From the NCBI GenBank assembly GCA_003168335.1, contig PMSM01000003.1, forward strand, positions 434,001-498,000: DNA of 64,000 bases. Direction: 5' to 3'. Numbering within the stretch: the first letter of the stretch is position 1; each line of letters starts with the position of its first letter. The notes beneath the pieces were generated by a model. The model worked only from the letters and a program-made list of their open reading frames with translations, ran no database searches and had not been told where the DNA came from. Positions 46,422-55,320 of the stretch are shown in pieces. Both the position numbers and the translations under genes were made by a program. The DNA comes from Blastocatellia bacterium. Lineage in GTDB: Bacteria > Acidobacteriota > Blastocatellia > Pyrinomonadales > Pyrinomonadaceae.

Positions 46422-47846
46422 TCACTCAGCCCCCACCGCCTTGGCCGCATTAATTCTGCCACCGCTGGAAACCTTGCCTTTCAAAGAAGGCAGCACGTCA
46501 ACTGACTTCAAAAGCTTCGCGCGCAAATCGTCGACGGACATTTTCGGATTCTGCGAGAGAATCAAGGCCGCGACGCCTGATACAAATGGCGTGGCCATCG
46601 AGGTGCCTTTCTTTTCTTCGAAGCCGTGCTCGAGCCAGGTGCTCAAAATCTCTTCGCCCGGTGCGGCGACGTGCACCGACTTCGCTCCGTAATTTGAAAA
46701 CGATGTCAGTTGGTCGTTGCGATTTGTGGCCGCTACGCTGACTACGTTGCCGAGGTTGTAGCTCGAGGGATAATGCGGTGTCTGATCATTGTCTGAGTTG
46801 GCGTTGCCGGCCGCGGCCACGAACAGAATCCCTTCGTCGTAGGCTTTACGGATCACATCTTCGAGGGCGCGCGACCTGGCGGCCGATCCCCAACTTGCCG
46901 AAATGATGCGCACGTTAACGCCGGCACGCTTTCGATCGATGACATAGTTGATTGCCTCGATCGCGTCTTTAGTAGTGCCCGTCCCGTCACCGTCCATAAA
47001 TCGCAGCGGCATGATCTTCACGTTCCAGTTGACACCTGTGACTCCGATTCCGTTGCCGCCTTCGGCGCCAATGATCCCGGCGCAATGCGTGCCGTGTCCG
47101 TTGTCATCCATCGGATCGCCGTTGTCTTCCACTAAGTTAAAGCCATGCAGATCATCGACCGGGCCATCAGGCGTCAGATCGTCGTCCTGGTACGCCTTGA
47201 TGATTTCCGGACGGGTCCAAATGTTGCTGACGAGATCGGGATGCGTATAGTCCACGCCGCTGTCGAGCACCGCGACCACGACCTGGTCGCTGCCCCTGGT
47301 GACCGCCCAGGCGCGCATCGCGCTGATATCAGCGCCGGCTTTGCCATCGTTCTGGCCGCTATTAAAGAGTCCCCACTGCCGCACGAACATCTCGTCGTCG
47401 GCATGGATGTGCCTGCTGCCGCCGTCTTCATGATCCAGGGTGATTCTACCGTTGGCTTCGGCGTATTCGACTTCAGGAAGAGCCCGGTATTGGGTCGCGA
47501 CATCGTCGGCGCTGGCTCCGTCCTCGTCTTCGATCACATCCAGACCGTCGACTGATTCAATGCGATCTTCGACTTTGTCATTGAATTGTGCGGTGATGCG
47601 ATTGATTGTTTCCCGAGTAGTGCCGGGGCGAAAACGCACCAGCACGTCGGCCTGGTCTGCATCAGCCTGTTCGTTTGTGTTGCTTTTCTTATCATTGCCC
47701 TGGTCGGATTCTGGTTGTGGGTGCGGTGCCAACTGACTCGACCGTTGCAATCCCTTTTGCCACCGTCGCACGCCGCCCGCGAACGCAGCGATCAAAACCA
47801 GCGCCAAAGCAATCGCCAGATGTGCCCAGATGTTATTGCGACTCAT
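46422..47846 (-). CDS. S8 family subtilisin-like serine protease
   Basis: VAVLDSGVDYTHPDL, NGHGTHCAGIIGA, GTSMATPFVSG. Confidence 0.93.
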   Translation of the reverse strand: MSRNNIWAHLAIALALVLIAAFAGGVRRWQKGLQRSSQLAPHPQPESDQGNDKKSNTNEQADADQADVLVRFRPGTTRETINRITAQFNDKVEDRIESVDGLDVIEDEDGASADDVATQYRALPEVEYAEANGRITLDHEDGGSRHIHADDEMFVRQWGLFNSGQNDGKAGADISAMRAWAVTRGSDQVVVAVLDSGVDYTHPDLVSNIWTRPEIIKAYQDDDLTPDGPVDDLHGFNLVEDNGDPMDDNGHGTHCAGIIGAEGGNGIGVTGVNWNVKIMPLRFMDGDGTGTTKDAIEAINYVIDRKRAGVNVRIISASWGSAARSRALEDVIRKAYDEGILFVAAAGNANSDNDQTPHYPSSYNLGNVVSVAATNRNDQLTSFSNYGAKSVHVAAPGEEILSTWLEHGFEEKKGTSMATPFVSGVAALILSQNPKMSVDDLRAKLLKSVDVLPSLKGKVSSGGRINAAKAVGAE

Positions 47847-47856
47847 AAAGCCTGTC

Positions 47857-47945
47857 CTTTGTACTTCGTGCTTGGTACTTGGTCGTCGAGTCCAGCGAAC
47901 TTGAGTAAGAATCAAAGTTCAAAGCTCAAAGTACGAAGTTCAAAT
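47857..47945. repeat. inverted pair of heptanucleotide arrays upstream of S8 protease
   Basis: ctttgta cttcgtg cttggta cttggtc (47857-47884); atcaaag ttcaaag ctcaaag tacgaag ttcaaat (47911-47945). Confidence 0.75.
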
Positions 47946-48215
47946 CCGATAATTCTCTCCATTCAAGTTGAACAGCCGCAATTGTCGAGCGTTCGCCCGA
48001 TACTCGTAAGTCTTACCGTTCGCCTGCAGCGTAATGCGCCAACCGGGCGTAATCACTTGCGCGCTCATCTCGTCTTCGATCGGCGCACCCAGGGCAGCGT
48101 CCGGGAAGTCAGTCTGCTCGGCTAATTCCAGATCGATCCCGGTTTCGGTCGTACCGAGTCGCTGGGCCAAATCGTGGCGCGCTCGATCGACGATGTCTTG
48201 TTGACTAGATGACAT
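47940..48215 (-). CDS. hypothetical protein
   Basis: 91-aa ORF with plausible composition. Confidence 0.5.
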   Translation of the reverse strand: MSSSQQDIVDRARHDLAQRLGTTETGIDLELAEQTDFPDAALGAPIEDEMSAQVITPGWRITLQANGKTYEYRANARQLRLFNLNGENYRI

Positions 48216-48329
48216 TGGATTTGAATAAAGTCTCCGGCAGAATAAACGATCAGAGTTAGTTTCTTGTTCCTGCGCATTTCGCGTCGGCCGCGGTTAACGG
48301 GTCGCCGCTCGTTGGCTGAACACCCGTAT

Positions 48330-49133
48330 TCAAACAAGATCGCCGAACCGATGTTGCAACAGCGCCGCAACGACAATTGCGGCAGTCTCGGCGCGCAGTG
48401 TACGCCCGCCCAACGTGACAATTTCCCAACCGCCCTCGCGGGCCAGTTCGATCTCCTGGTCGGTCCAGCCGCCCTCCGGACCCACCACAGCGACGATCTC
48501 AGACGGGCGCTCGACCAGGCTGTTCATCACTTCAACCAACGACTTGCCGCCGCGTTCAGAAAACATCAGCCGAGTAACGTTCGTTGAGTCGGCTTTTTCG
48601 GAGACGGCCGACATCATGAGCAGAAAATTGAAAGTGAGAGGCGCGGCAACTTCAGGCACGCCCGCCCGGCCCGATTGTTTAGCGGCTTCGCGAGCAATCC
48701 TTCGCCAGCGCGTGATGCGATTGTGCGCATCTTCGCTATCCCGGAGCCGCATGTCCGCGCGTTCCGAGTCCAGCGGCACAATGCGGGTGACGCCGAGTTC
48801 GGTAGCTTTCTGGATCACCAGATCAAACTTCTCACCTTTCAGCAGCACGATCGCCAGCGTCAGCTGCAGTGGTGATTCGGGACGAGCCGGCTCGACTTCG
48901 GCAATCACGTTGAGTTCAGCCGCATCTCTCCCGATGGATTGGACGGCGCATTGAAACTCCCGTCCGGCGCCATCAAAGACGTAAATCTCATCGCCGTTTT
49001 GCAGACGCAAGACATCGCGCGCGTGCCGCGTCTCTTCCGCGCCCAGCGTCAGGGATTTTTCATCCGGCGCAAAAGCCACCGGCGGTGCGTAGAATCTTCG
49101 ACGAGTCATTGTTAGTGCTATGCGTCTTTTCAT
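48330..49133 (-). CDS. rsmE: 16S rRNA (uracil1498-N3)-methyltransferase RsmE
   Basis: VVGPEGGWTDQEIELAREGGWEIVTLGGRTLRAETA. Confidence 0.92.
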   Translation of the reverse strand: MKRRIALTMTRRRFYAPPVAFAPDEKSLTLGAEETRHARDVLRLQNGDEIYVFDGAGREFQCAVQSIGRDAAELNVIAEVEPARPESPLQLTLAIVLLKGEKFDLVIQKATELGVTRIVPLDSERADMRLRDSEDAHNRITRWRRIAREAAKQSGRAGVPEVAAPLTFNFLLMMSAVSEKADSTNVTRLMFSERGGKSLVEVMNSLVERPSEIVAVVGPEGGWTDQEIELAREGGWEIVTLGGRTLRAETAAIVVAALLQHRFGDLV

Positions 49134-49161
49134 GAAAACTATTCATCGGAGATGACTTCTT

Positions 49162-49320
49162 TTCTCCCTCTCCCTTTTGGGAGAGGGTTGGGGAGAGGGC
49201 TTAAGCGCAGGTCCTACTATGAACCGCTTGTTGTCGTGGGTGAACACAATTGACGATCACAAAATACTCTGCGCTAAGCTTCGCACCCTCACCCCAGCCC
49301 TCTCCCAAAGGGAGAGGCAT
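49162..49320. repeat. CCCTCTCCC-family inverted pair
   Basis: ctccctctcccttttgggagagggttggggagagggctt ... accctcaccccagccctctcccaaagggagagg. Confidence 0.75.
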
Positions 49321-49336
49321 TTTTCCAATTGACATC

Positions 49337-50188
49337 TCAGACCACCAGCGCAACCCACTCGCCATCTTGATCGAGTTCAAGACCAGTCGCACCCAACTCC
49401 AGCAAACGTGACTGAACCAGTTCGACTTGCGAATCAAGGATTCCGGACAGCACCAAACGGCCGCAACTTGCTCCGAGCAGCGACGGCAGCAGGTCGACGA
49501 TTACCGGCGCGGTCAGATTCGCGCAAACCAGATCGACAGATTGTGTCTGTTCATCAATACTACCGGCGCGGAAATCGATCTGGTCGCCGACGCCATTCAG
49601 CCGCGCATTCTCGCGCGCGATCTCAACAGCTTCGGCGTCCGTGTCGACGGCCTCGACGCGCGCGTTGGGAAACATTTTCGCCGCCGCGATCGCCAGAATG
49701 CCGGTGCCGGTGCCCACATCAAGAAAGCTGCCACCGCGAAAATATCTCTCAATAGCTTTCAGACACAGCCGCGTGGTTTCGTGCGTGCCGGTGCCAAAAG
49801 CCATGCCCGGCTCAATCCGGATGACGATCTTTTCGGGCGCGTCTTTAACCTCACTCCATGGCGGCGCGATGATAAGACGGCCAACTTCGACCGGCTGCCA
49901 ATCTTTTTTCCATTCCGCCAGCCAATCGCGATCGGGAACCTCGCGAATTTTCAGATCGACTAGCGAGGCCGGCCCATGATTGTAGATCCTCAGCGCGTCG
50001 AGCAGGGCAGTACGCACGATTTCAATTTCAGGACGGGCATCGAAATAGCCGCTCACGATCACGTTCGCGCCTTCGTGCGTTTCCGTTCCCAGGGCGCCCG
50101 CTTCCATCAGGCCGTATTCGATCGCTTCGCGCGCTTCACCAGGCACGATCGCATCAACGGAGTGCCACGTTTTCGCATCGGCGTTCAC
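49337..50188 (-). CDS. prmA: ribosomal protein L11 methyltransferase
   Basis: PGMAFGTGTHETTRLCLKAIE, FLDVGTGTGILAIAAAK, CANLTAPVIVDLLPSL. Confidence 0.92.
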   Translation of the reverse strand: MNADAKTWHSVDAIVPGEAREAIEYGLMEAGALGTETHEGANVIVSGYFDARPEIEIVRTALLDALRIYNHGPASLVDLKIREVPDRDWLAEWKKDWQPVEVGRLIIAPPWSEVKDAPEKIVIRIEPGMAFGTGTHETTRLCLKAIERYFRGGSFLDVGTGTGILAIAAAKMFPNARVEAVDTDAEAVEIARENARLNGVGDQIDFRAGSIDEQTQSVDLVCANLTAPVIVDLLPSLLGASCGRLVLSGILDSQVELVQSRLLELGATGLELDQDGEWVALVV

Positions 50189-51105
50189 TGCTTGATTCCC
50201 ATTTCATCCAGCAGGTGCGAGCGCTCGCGCCAATCTTTTTCGACTTTGACGAACAGTTCGAGGTGACAGGGATGGCCGAGCATCCTTTCAATGTCATGGC
50301 GCGCGCTGATGCCGATTTGTTTCAGGCGCTGGGCTCCGTGGCCAATGATGATCTTCTTTTGCGACGCTCTCTCGACAAAAATCGTGCAATAGATACGCGC
50401 GTAGTCTTCCCGGATCTCTTCAAAGCGTTCAGTTACGACCGCGGTGACGTAAGGAATTTCTTCGCCCGTCGTCTCGAGAATTTTCTCACGCACGATCTCT
50501 GCGGCGAGCGCCCGCATCGGCTGGTCGGTGAAGTCATCCGGCCCAAACAGCGGCTCGCCTGCGGGCAAGTACCGGATCATCTCAGCCAGCAAGTGCTCGA
50601 TCTGATCACCCTTCAAAGCCGAGATTGGCACCACGGCCTGCCATTCATGCTCGCTCTGATACCACTCGATCAACGGCAGCAACTGCGACTTGTCTTTCAG
50701 CTTGTCGGTCTTGTTAAGCAGGAGCAGGGCCGGCTTTCCGGATTGCTTGACGAGATCGAGCACGAATCGATCGCCGTTGCCGGTCGCTGCGGAGGCATCG
50801 CGGATTAAGCAAACCAGCTCTACACCGAGCAAAGCATCGTGGACCGCGGTCATCATGCGGCGATTAAGTTCATAGCCGGGTTTATGCACGCCCGGCGTAT
50901 CCACCAAAGCGATCTGGCCTTCGGGCCGCGTCACGATGCCGAGAATTTTGAAGCGAGTTGTTTGCGGCTTGTTCGAGACGGCCGCGATCTTTTCGCCGAC
51001 CAGCCTATTGAGCAGCGTTGACTTGCCCGCATTCGGCCGGCCAATCAGGGCCACATGGCCGGCGCGATGGCCCGCCGCGAGATTATTCGTTTGGTTCTGA
51101 GACAT
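50185..51105 (-). CDS. era: GTPase Era
   Basis: GHVALIGRPNAGKSTLLNRLVGEKIAAVSNKPQTTR, DTPGVHKPGYELNRRM, KH-domain C-terminus. Confidence 0.95.
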   Translation of the reverse strand: MSQNQTNNLAAGHRAGHVALIGRPNAGKSTLLNRLVGEKIAAVSNKPQTTRFKILGIVTRPEGQIALVDTPGVHKPGYELNRRMMTAVHDALLGVELVCLIRDASAATGNGDRFVLDLVKQSGKPALLLLNKTDKLKDKSQLLPLIEWYQSEHEWQAVVPISALKGDQIEHLLAEMIRYLPAGEPLFGPDDFTDQPMRALAAEIVREKILETTGEEIPYVTAVVTERFEEIREDYARIYCTIFVERASQKKIIIGHGAQRLKQIGISARHDIERMLGHPCHLELFVKVEKDWRERSHLLDEMGIKQ

Positions 51106-51295
51106 CCGGTGGAATGACGATTTCTTCGGGCGGGACGATGACGACCTTGCCATCCTTCCAGGTGGCGATGGGATTGCCGAGACGCTTGTGCATGAGCAGT
51201 GCGTGATTGACAGCCCGTTGCAGCACTTTTCCAATCTCAATGGCCTGCTTTGAAACGTAATCGTTCGTCAAAAGAACCTGTTCTCGTTTACTCAT
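51083..51295 (-). CDS. small protein, possible zeta-toxin partner
   Basis: MSKREQVLLTNDYVSKQAIEIGKVLQRAVNHALLMHKRLGNPIATWKDGKVVIVPPEEI; immediately downstream of zeta-like gene. Confidence 0.65.
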   Translation of the reverse strand: MSKREQVLLTNDYVSKQAIEIGKVLQRAVNHALLMHKRLGNPIATWKDGKVVIVPPEEIVIPPDVSEPNE

Positions 51296-51877
51296 GGTTT
51301 TGTCAGTGAGAAGCTTACCCATGACCGTTTATCGTAAATCAGCAGTGGAACCTCTCTGTCTCCCGCAGCGATCAGTGATTCTTCCAATTCGGAATTATCA
51401 TACACCGCCCACGCATCCGCCAATGGCTGATAGAATTCCCAGAAGTTTGTCAGCCCGGCGGCGTGTCTTCTCCGAATTACCTGTTCGGGTACTTCATGCC
51501 CTCCGGCACGGACGCGTGTTCGAACTCGCTGCACCGCAAGGTCGGGACTCCGCAACCAAAGAAACATCAGTTGAAAGGCATAGCCATTGTCGCGCAACTT
51601 CTTAATCCATCCGGCATAGTGTTTCGCGGCCAGCGTAGTCTCGAAAGCGAAGGTCTTTCGCTGCTCCGCGAGTTCATGCTATCGATTCAACATCACGCGT
51701 CCCGCTTGCAAGGCGACACTAGCCGGATCGAAACCCGAGAGGCCCCTGCGCTATAGGATCGGCATTAACGTATTCGAGCAGTCCCAACGTATCCCGCAAG
51801 AGAAACGGTGCCAGCGTGGTTTTCCCCGCTCCATTCGGTCCGGCAATGACGACAACTTGTGGGGCTGTTTCAACCAT
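51292..51877 (-). pseudogene. zeta-toxin-like P-loop kinase, frameshift plus in-frame stop
   Basis: VVVIAGPNGAGKTTLAPFLL...VNADPIAQG | shifted frame GLSGFDPASVALQAGRVMLNR*HELAEQRKTFAFETTLAAKHYAGWIKKLRDNGYAFQLMFLWLRSPDLAVQRV. Confidence 0.82.
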
Positions 51878-51882
51878 CGATC

Positions 51883-51990
51883 CTACAAACCCTTCAGCGG
51901 CTGTAAAGTAAATTCTACGATGTGCCCATAAGGATCGCGCGCCACTGAAAAACAACCAACGCCGCCGCCAACATCTATGGGCGGCTGTTT
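51883..51990 (-). pseudogene. VOC/glyoxalase C-terminal fragment
   Basis: Shifted frame KQPPIDVGGGVGCFSVARDPYGHIVEFTLQPLKGL*; compare VQPPLDAGGVVGYFAMVRDPDGHIVEFTFGQPLKGL in the 53338-53781 gene. Confidence 0.8.
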
Positions 51991-53300
51991 TCCGCGAAGA
52001 TTTGTACCAGATTAAGCAACGTCTCGGTCGTTTTTTCCAGCCCTCGTCGAGAATTGAATTCCAGCTTACCGTGAAAATTCATTCCGCCGGTGAACAGATT
52101 GGGGCAGGGCAGTCCGCGAAAAGTGAGATTCGAGCCATCGGTCCCACCGCGGATTGGCTTGATCGTCGGCTTCAGTCCGGCCCGCCGCGCAGCCTCAATC
52201 GCGTTGTCGGTCAACTGTGGATAGTCCTTTAGCACTTCTTTCATGTTCTTGTAGTTCTCTTTGACCTCAATGCTGATCTTTACCTTGGGAAATCTCCGCT
52301 GAGTCAGCCGGACCATCCGTCGCAGCAATCTCTCTTTGGCGTTTAGCCCGTCGACCTCGAAGTCACGCAACAAAATCTTCAGGGTTGATTCTTCAACATC
52401 GGCTACGCCGGCGTAAGGATGGACGAAGCCAACGCGGCCCGCAGTTGTTTCCGGCAACATGTTTTGCGGAAAGCGCGAAAGGTAATCGGCCAACGCATAC
52501 ATTGCATTGATCATGATTCCTTTGGCGGTGCCGGGATGGGTGCTCTTTCCCTTGAAGGTAACGGTCGCGGTCTTTGCGCTCCAGGTTTCGTTGCTGATCT
52601 CGCCGAGTTCTTCACCGTCAACCGTGTAGGCGAACTTCGCCCCGAAATTTTCCACTTCAAACTTGTCGATGCCGCCGCCGACTTCTTCGTCGGGCGTGAA
52701 GGCGATTGCGATCGTCCCATGCTTGATCCGCGGATTCTGTCGCAGCGTGTCGATCATGGTCATAATCTCGGCGACACCCGACTTGTCATCTGAGCCGAGC
52801 AGCGTCGTGCCGTCGGCGGTGATGATGTCATCACCGATCATTTCTTTCAGCGTTGGGTTCTTCGCAACACTGATCACCTGTGTCTTATCGTTCGGCAAGA
52901 CAATATCGCCGCCCTGATAGTTCTTGTGAATGATCGGGTTCACGTTGGCGCCCGACACGGCGTCCGACGTGTCCATGTGCGCAAGGAAACCAATCACCGG
53001 CGCCTTCGAGTTGTCGGTCAGGTTTCCCGGCACCTTCGCATAGACGATGCAAAACTCGCTGATGCGCACATTCTCGGCGCCCAGTTCCTTGAGTTCCTTT
53101 TCGAGCAGTCTCGCGAGATTGAACTGCTTCTGCGTGCTGGGCACGGTCGGCGCATCTTCCCGGGACTGCGTGTCAATCTTCGCGTAACGCAGAAAGCGCT
53201 CGAGCGCAGTTTCCTTCGGCGGATTTGTTTGGGCCGTTGCGTGCGATGCGGCAGCGCCCAACAAGAACAAACTGATAACCAGAACAAGCGTGAATCTCAT
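51975..53300 (-). CDS. pepT: peptidase T-like M20 peptidase with signal peptide
   Basis: GFLAHMDTSDAVSGANVNPI, TLLGSDDKSGVAEIMTMID, FTPDEEVGGGIDKF. Confidence 0.92.
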   Translation of the reverse strand: MRFTLVLVISLFLLGAAASHATAQTNPPKETALERFLRYAKIDTQSREDAPTVPSTQKQFNLARLLEKELKELGAENVRISEFCIVYAKVPGNLTDNSKAPVIGFLAHMDTSDAVSGANVNPIIHKNYQGGDIVLPNDKTQVISVAKNPTLKEMIGDDIITADGTTLLGSDDKSGVAEIMTMIDTLRQNPRIKHGTIAIAFTPDEEVGGGIDKFEVENFGAKFAYTVDGEELGEISNETWSAKTATVTFKGKSTHPGTAKGIMINAMYALADYLSRFPQNMLPETTAGRVGFVHPYAGVADVEESTLKILLRDFEVDGLNAKERLLRRMVRLTQRRFPKVKISIEVKENYKNMKEVLKDYPQLTDNAIEAARRAGLKPTIKPIRGGTDGSNLTFRGLPCPNLFTGGMNFHGKLEFNSRRGLEKTTETLLNLVQIFAENSRP

Positions 53301-53337
53301 CGTTATTGTTTCCCCAGTTGTTTTAGGACGGAGAGAA

Positions 53338-53781
53338 TTATCGTACACCCACCGCGTTGCCGCCAACGTTCGGGTAAGAAACCAGGGAGAGACCTTTCAG
53401 CGGCTGGCCGAAAGTGAACTCGACGATATGTCCGTCTGGATCGCGCACCATCGCGAAATATCCCACGACACCGCCAGCATCTAACGGAGGCTGCACCAGA
53501 ATGTCTTGGCGGCGGGCCTGTTCAGCAATTTGATCGACTTCTGCGCGCGAGTCGCATTGAAAGCCGAAGTGATCGAGACGCGCCTTTACTTCATCCTGAA
53601 CGATCACCAGCACGAAGATTGGATCTTCACCAGCGGGAGTAGCAGGACCGAGCCAGACATTGTGACGGCCTTCGAGCCGGCGGTCACGCACGATCGAAAG
53701 ACCACAGAATGAAGTGTAGAACGCAACCGAAGCGTCGAGATCGCTGGCGTTGATTGTGATGTGCGTCCAGCGAATTGGCAT
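53338..53781 (-). CDS. VOC family (glyoxalase-like) protein
   Basis: WTHITINASDLDASVAFYTSFCGL...RDPDGHIVEFTFG. Confidence 0.9.
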   Translation of the reverse strand: MPIRWTHITINASDLDASVAFYTSFCGLSIVRDRRLEGRHNVWLGPATPAGEDPIFVLVIVQDEVKARLDHFGFQCDSRAEVDQIAEQARRQDILVQPPLDAGGVVGYFAMVRDPDGHIVEFTFGQPLKGLSLVSYPNVGGNAVGVR

Positions 53782-53867
53782 CGTTATCTTGCAGCCAGCT
53801 GATAAAGAAAACGCGCCGCCAATTTCACGGCAGCGCGCCCGACTTGTTAACGCTTACTGGTACTGAC

Positions 53868-55022
53868 CTACTTCATTGCCAGCTCACCGTTCAGCTTCAT
53901 GATCTCGAGGGTCATGTCGGCCGCGGCGTACATGTCTTTCACGTCCAGCCATTCCTTGACGGTGTGAATCGCGCGCATGCCCGTCCCGAGGTTCGCGCAT
54001 TCGATGCCCTTGCGATTGAAAACGTTTGCGTCACAGCCACCGCCGGACGCCATCGTCTTGACGTCGAGACCCATGCGCTGGGCCGCTTTAATCACCAGTT
54101 GGACGACATGCGAACTGTCGGGCACGTCCATCGATGAGTAGTCGCGTTCGATGTGCGCTTCGACTGAGGCCTTTGTGGTTTTGCCCTCAACGGTGACTTG
54201 ATATTTGGCAGCCGCGGCCTCCAGGCATTTGGTCATGTGCTGCGTTTGAGCTTCCAGTTTCTCTTCGCTGTGTGAGCGAGCTTCGCCTTTCAGCACAGCC
54301 AGATTCGGAATAATGTTCGTAGCCATGCCGCCTTCGATCTGGCCGATGTTGGCAGTCGTCTCAGAATCGATGCGGCCGAGTTTCATTGCCACGATCCCTT
54401 CGGCGGCAATCTTGATCGCCGAAATCCCATCTTCAGGAGCAACGCCCGCATGCGACTCGAGTCCATGAATCCGGTATTCCATGTGATTCGATGATGGGCC
54501 CTTCGTGAAGAGAAAACCCGGGTCGTCCGAGTCGAAGACTATTCCGTACTTGGCATTGATCTTTGAGACGTCGACGTTCTTGGCGCCCAGCAAGCCCACT
54601 TCTTCACAGATGGAAAAGATTGCTTCGATGGGCGTGTGCGGAACGTTCTGCTCTCGCAGGCAGCGAATCACTTCGATGACCACGGCGCAGCCTGACTTGT
54701 CATCGCCGCCGAGGACGGTCGTGCCGTCGGTGCGGATGATGTCGCCTTCGACAATTGGTTTGACGCCTTCGCCGGGCACGACGGTGTCCATGTGCGCGCT
54801 CATCATGATCGAAGCGGCGCCGGGAATCGTGCCCGGAAACCGAGCGATGACGTTGCCGGTGTTGCCGCCAACTTTCTCTCCGGCGTCGTCAATCTCGACC
54901 TGGGCGCCCATTTCTTCACAATACTTCTTGATGCGCTGCGCGACGTCGCGTTCTTTGCGAGAGTGGCTGTCGATCTGGACCAATTCGAGCAGAAGATTTT
55001 TGATGCGTTCCTGGTTGATCAT
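53868..55022 (-). CDS. M20/M42-type peptidase (tripeptidase T-like)
   Basis: MMSAHMDTVVPGEGVKP, VLGGDDKSGCAVVIEV, FSICEEVGLLGAKN. Confidence 0.92.
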   Translation of the reverse strand: MINQERIKNLLLELVQIDSHSRKERDVAQRIKKYCEEMGAQVEIDDAGEKVGGNTGNVIARFPGTIPGAASIMMSAHMDTVVPGEGVKPIVEGDIIRTDGTTVLGGDDKSGCAVVIEVIRCLREQNVPHTPIEAIFSICEEVGLLGAKNVDVSKINAKYGIVFDSDDPGFLFTKGPSSNHMEYRIHGLESHAGVAPEDGISAIKIAAEGIVAMKLGRIDSETTANIGQIEGGMATNIIPNLAVLKGEARSHSEEKLEAQTQHMTKCLEAAAAKYQVTVEGKTTKASVEAHIERDYSSMDVPDSSHVVQLVIKAAQRMGLDVKTMASGGGCDANVFNRKGIECANLGTGMRAIHTVKEWLDVKDMYAAADMTLEIMKLNGELAMK

Positions 55023-55042
55023 GCGGACCTCCGTTCGGGACC

Positions 55043-55105
55043 GGTAAATAGCAAATAGAGATTGGTATGACACCTCTATTTACCACTCACTGTTTACTAT
55101 GCACA
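55043..55105. repeat. inverted heptanucleotide array
   Basis: ggtaaat agcaaat agagatt ggtatga cacctct atttacc actcact gtttact atgcaca. Confidence 0.7.
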
Positions 55106-55220
55106 AGCCGCCGTCATTGGGCCGGTTCTGAAATCTCATTAGCACCCCGCTTCAGCGACCGTGTGAAAACTCAGAGACGTGAAACGGGCGACTGAAGATC
55201 GCTTCGGCTCGAAGCCCTCG

Positions 55221-55320
55221 AAGAATTTCAGCCGTCCGCTTCGCGGACTGATTCCTTCATGGTTGCTCTGCCCCCAGCGATAAATCGCTGGGCTATTGTC
55301 AGGCGTCCGTTTCACGGACT
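55221..55320. repeat. multi-hairpin repeat, copy 2 (inverse orientation)
   Basis: gaatttcagccgtccgcttcgcggact...cccagcgataaatcgctgggctattgtcaggcgtccgtttcacggact. Confidence 0.7.
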
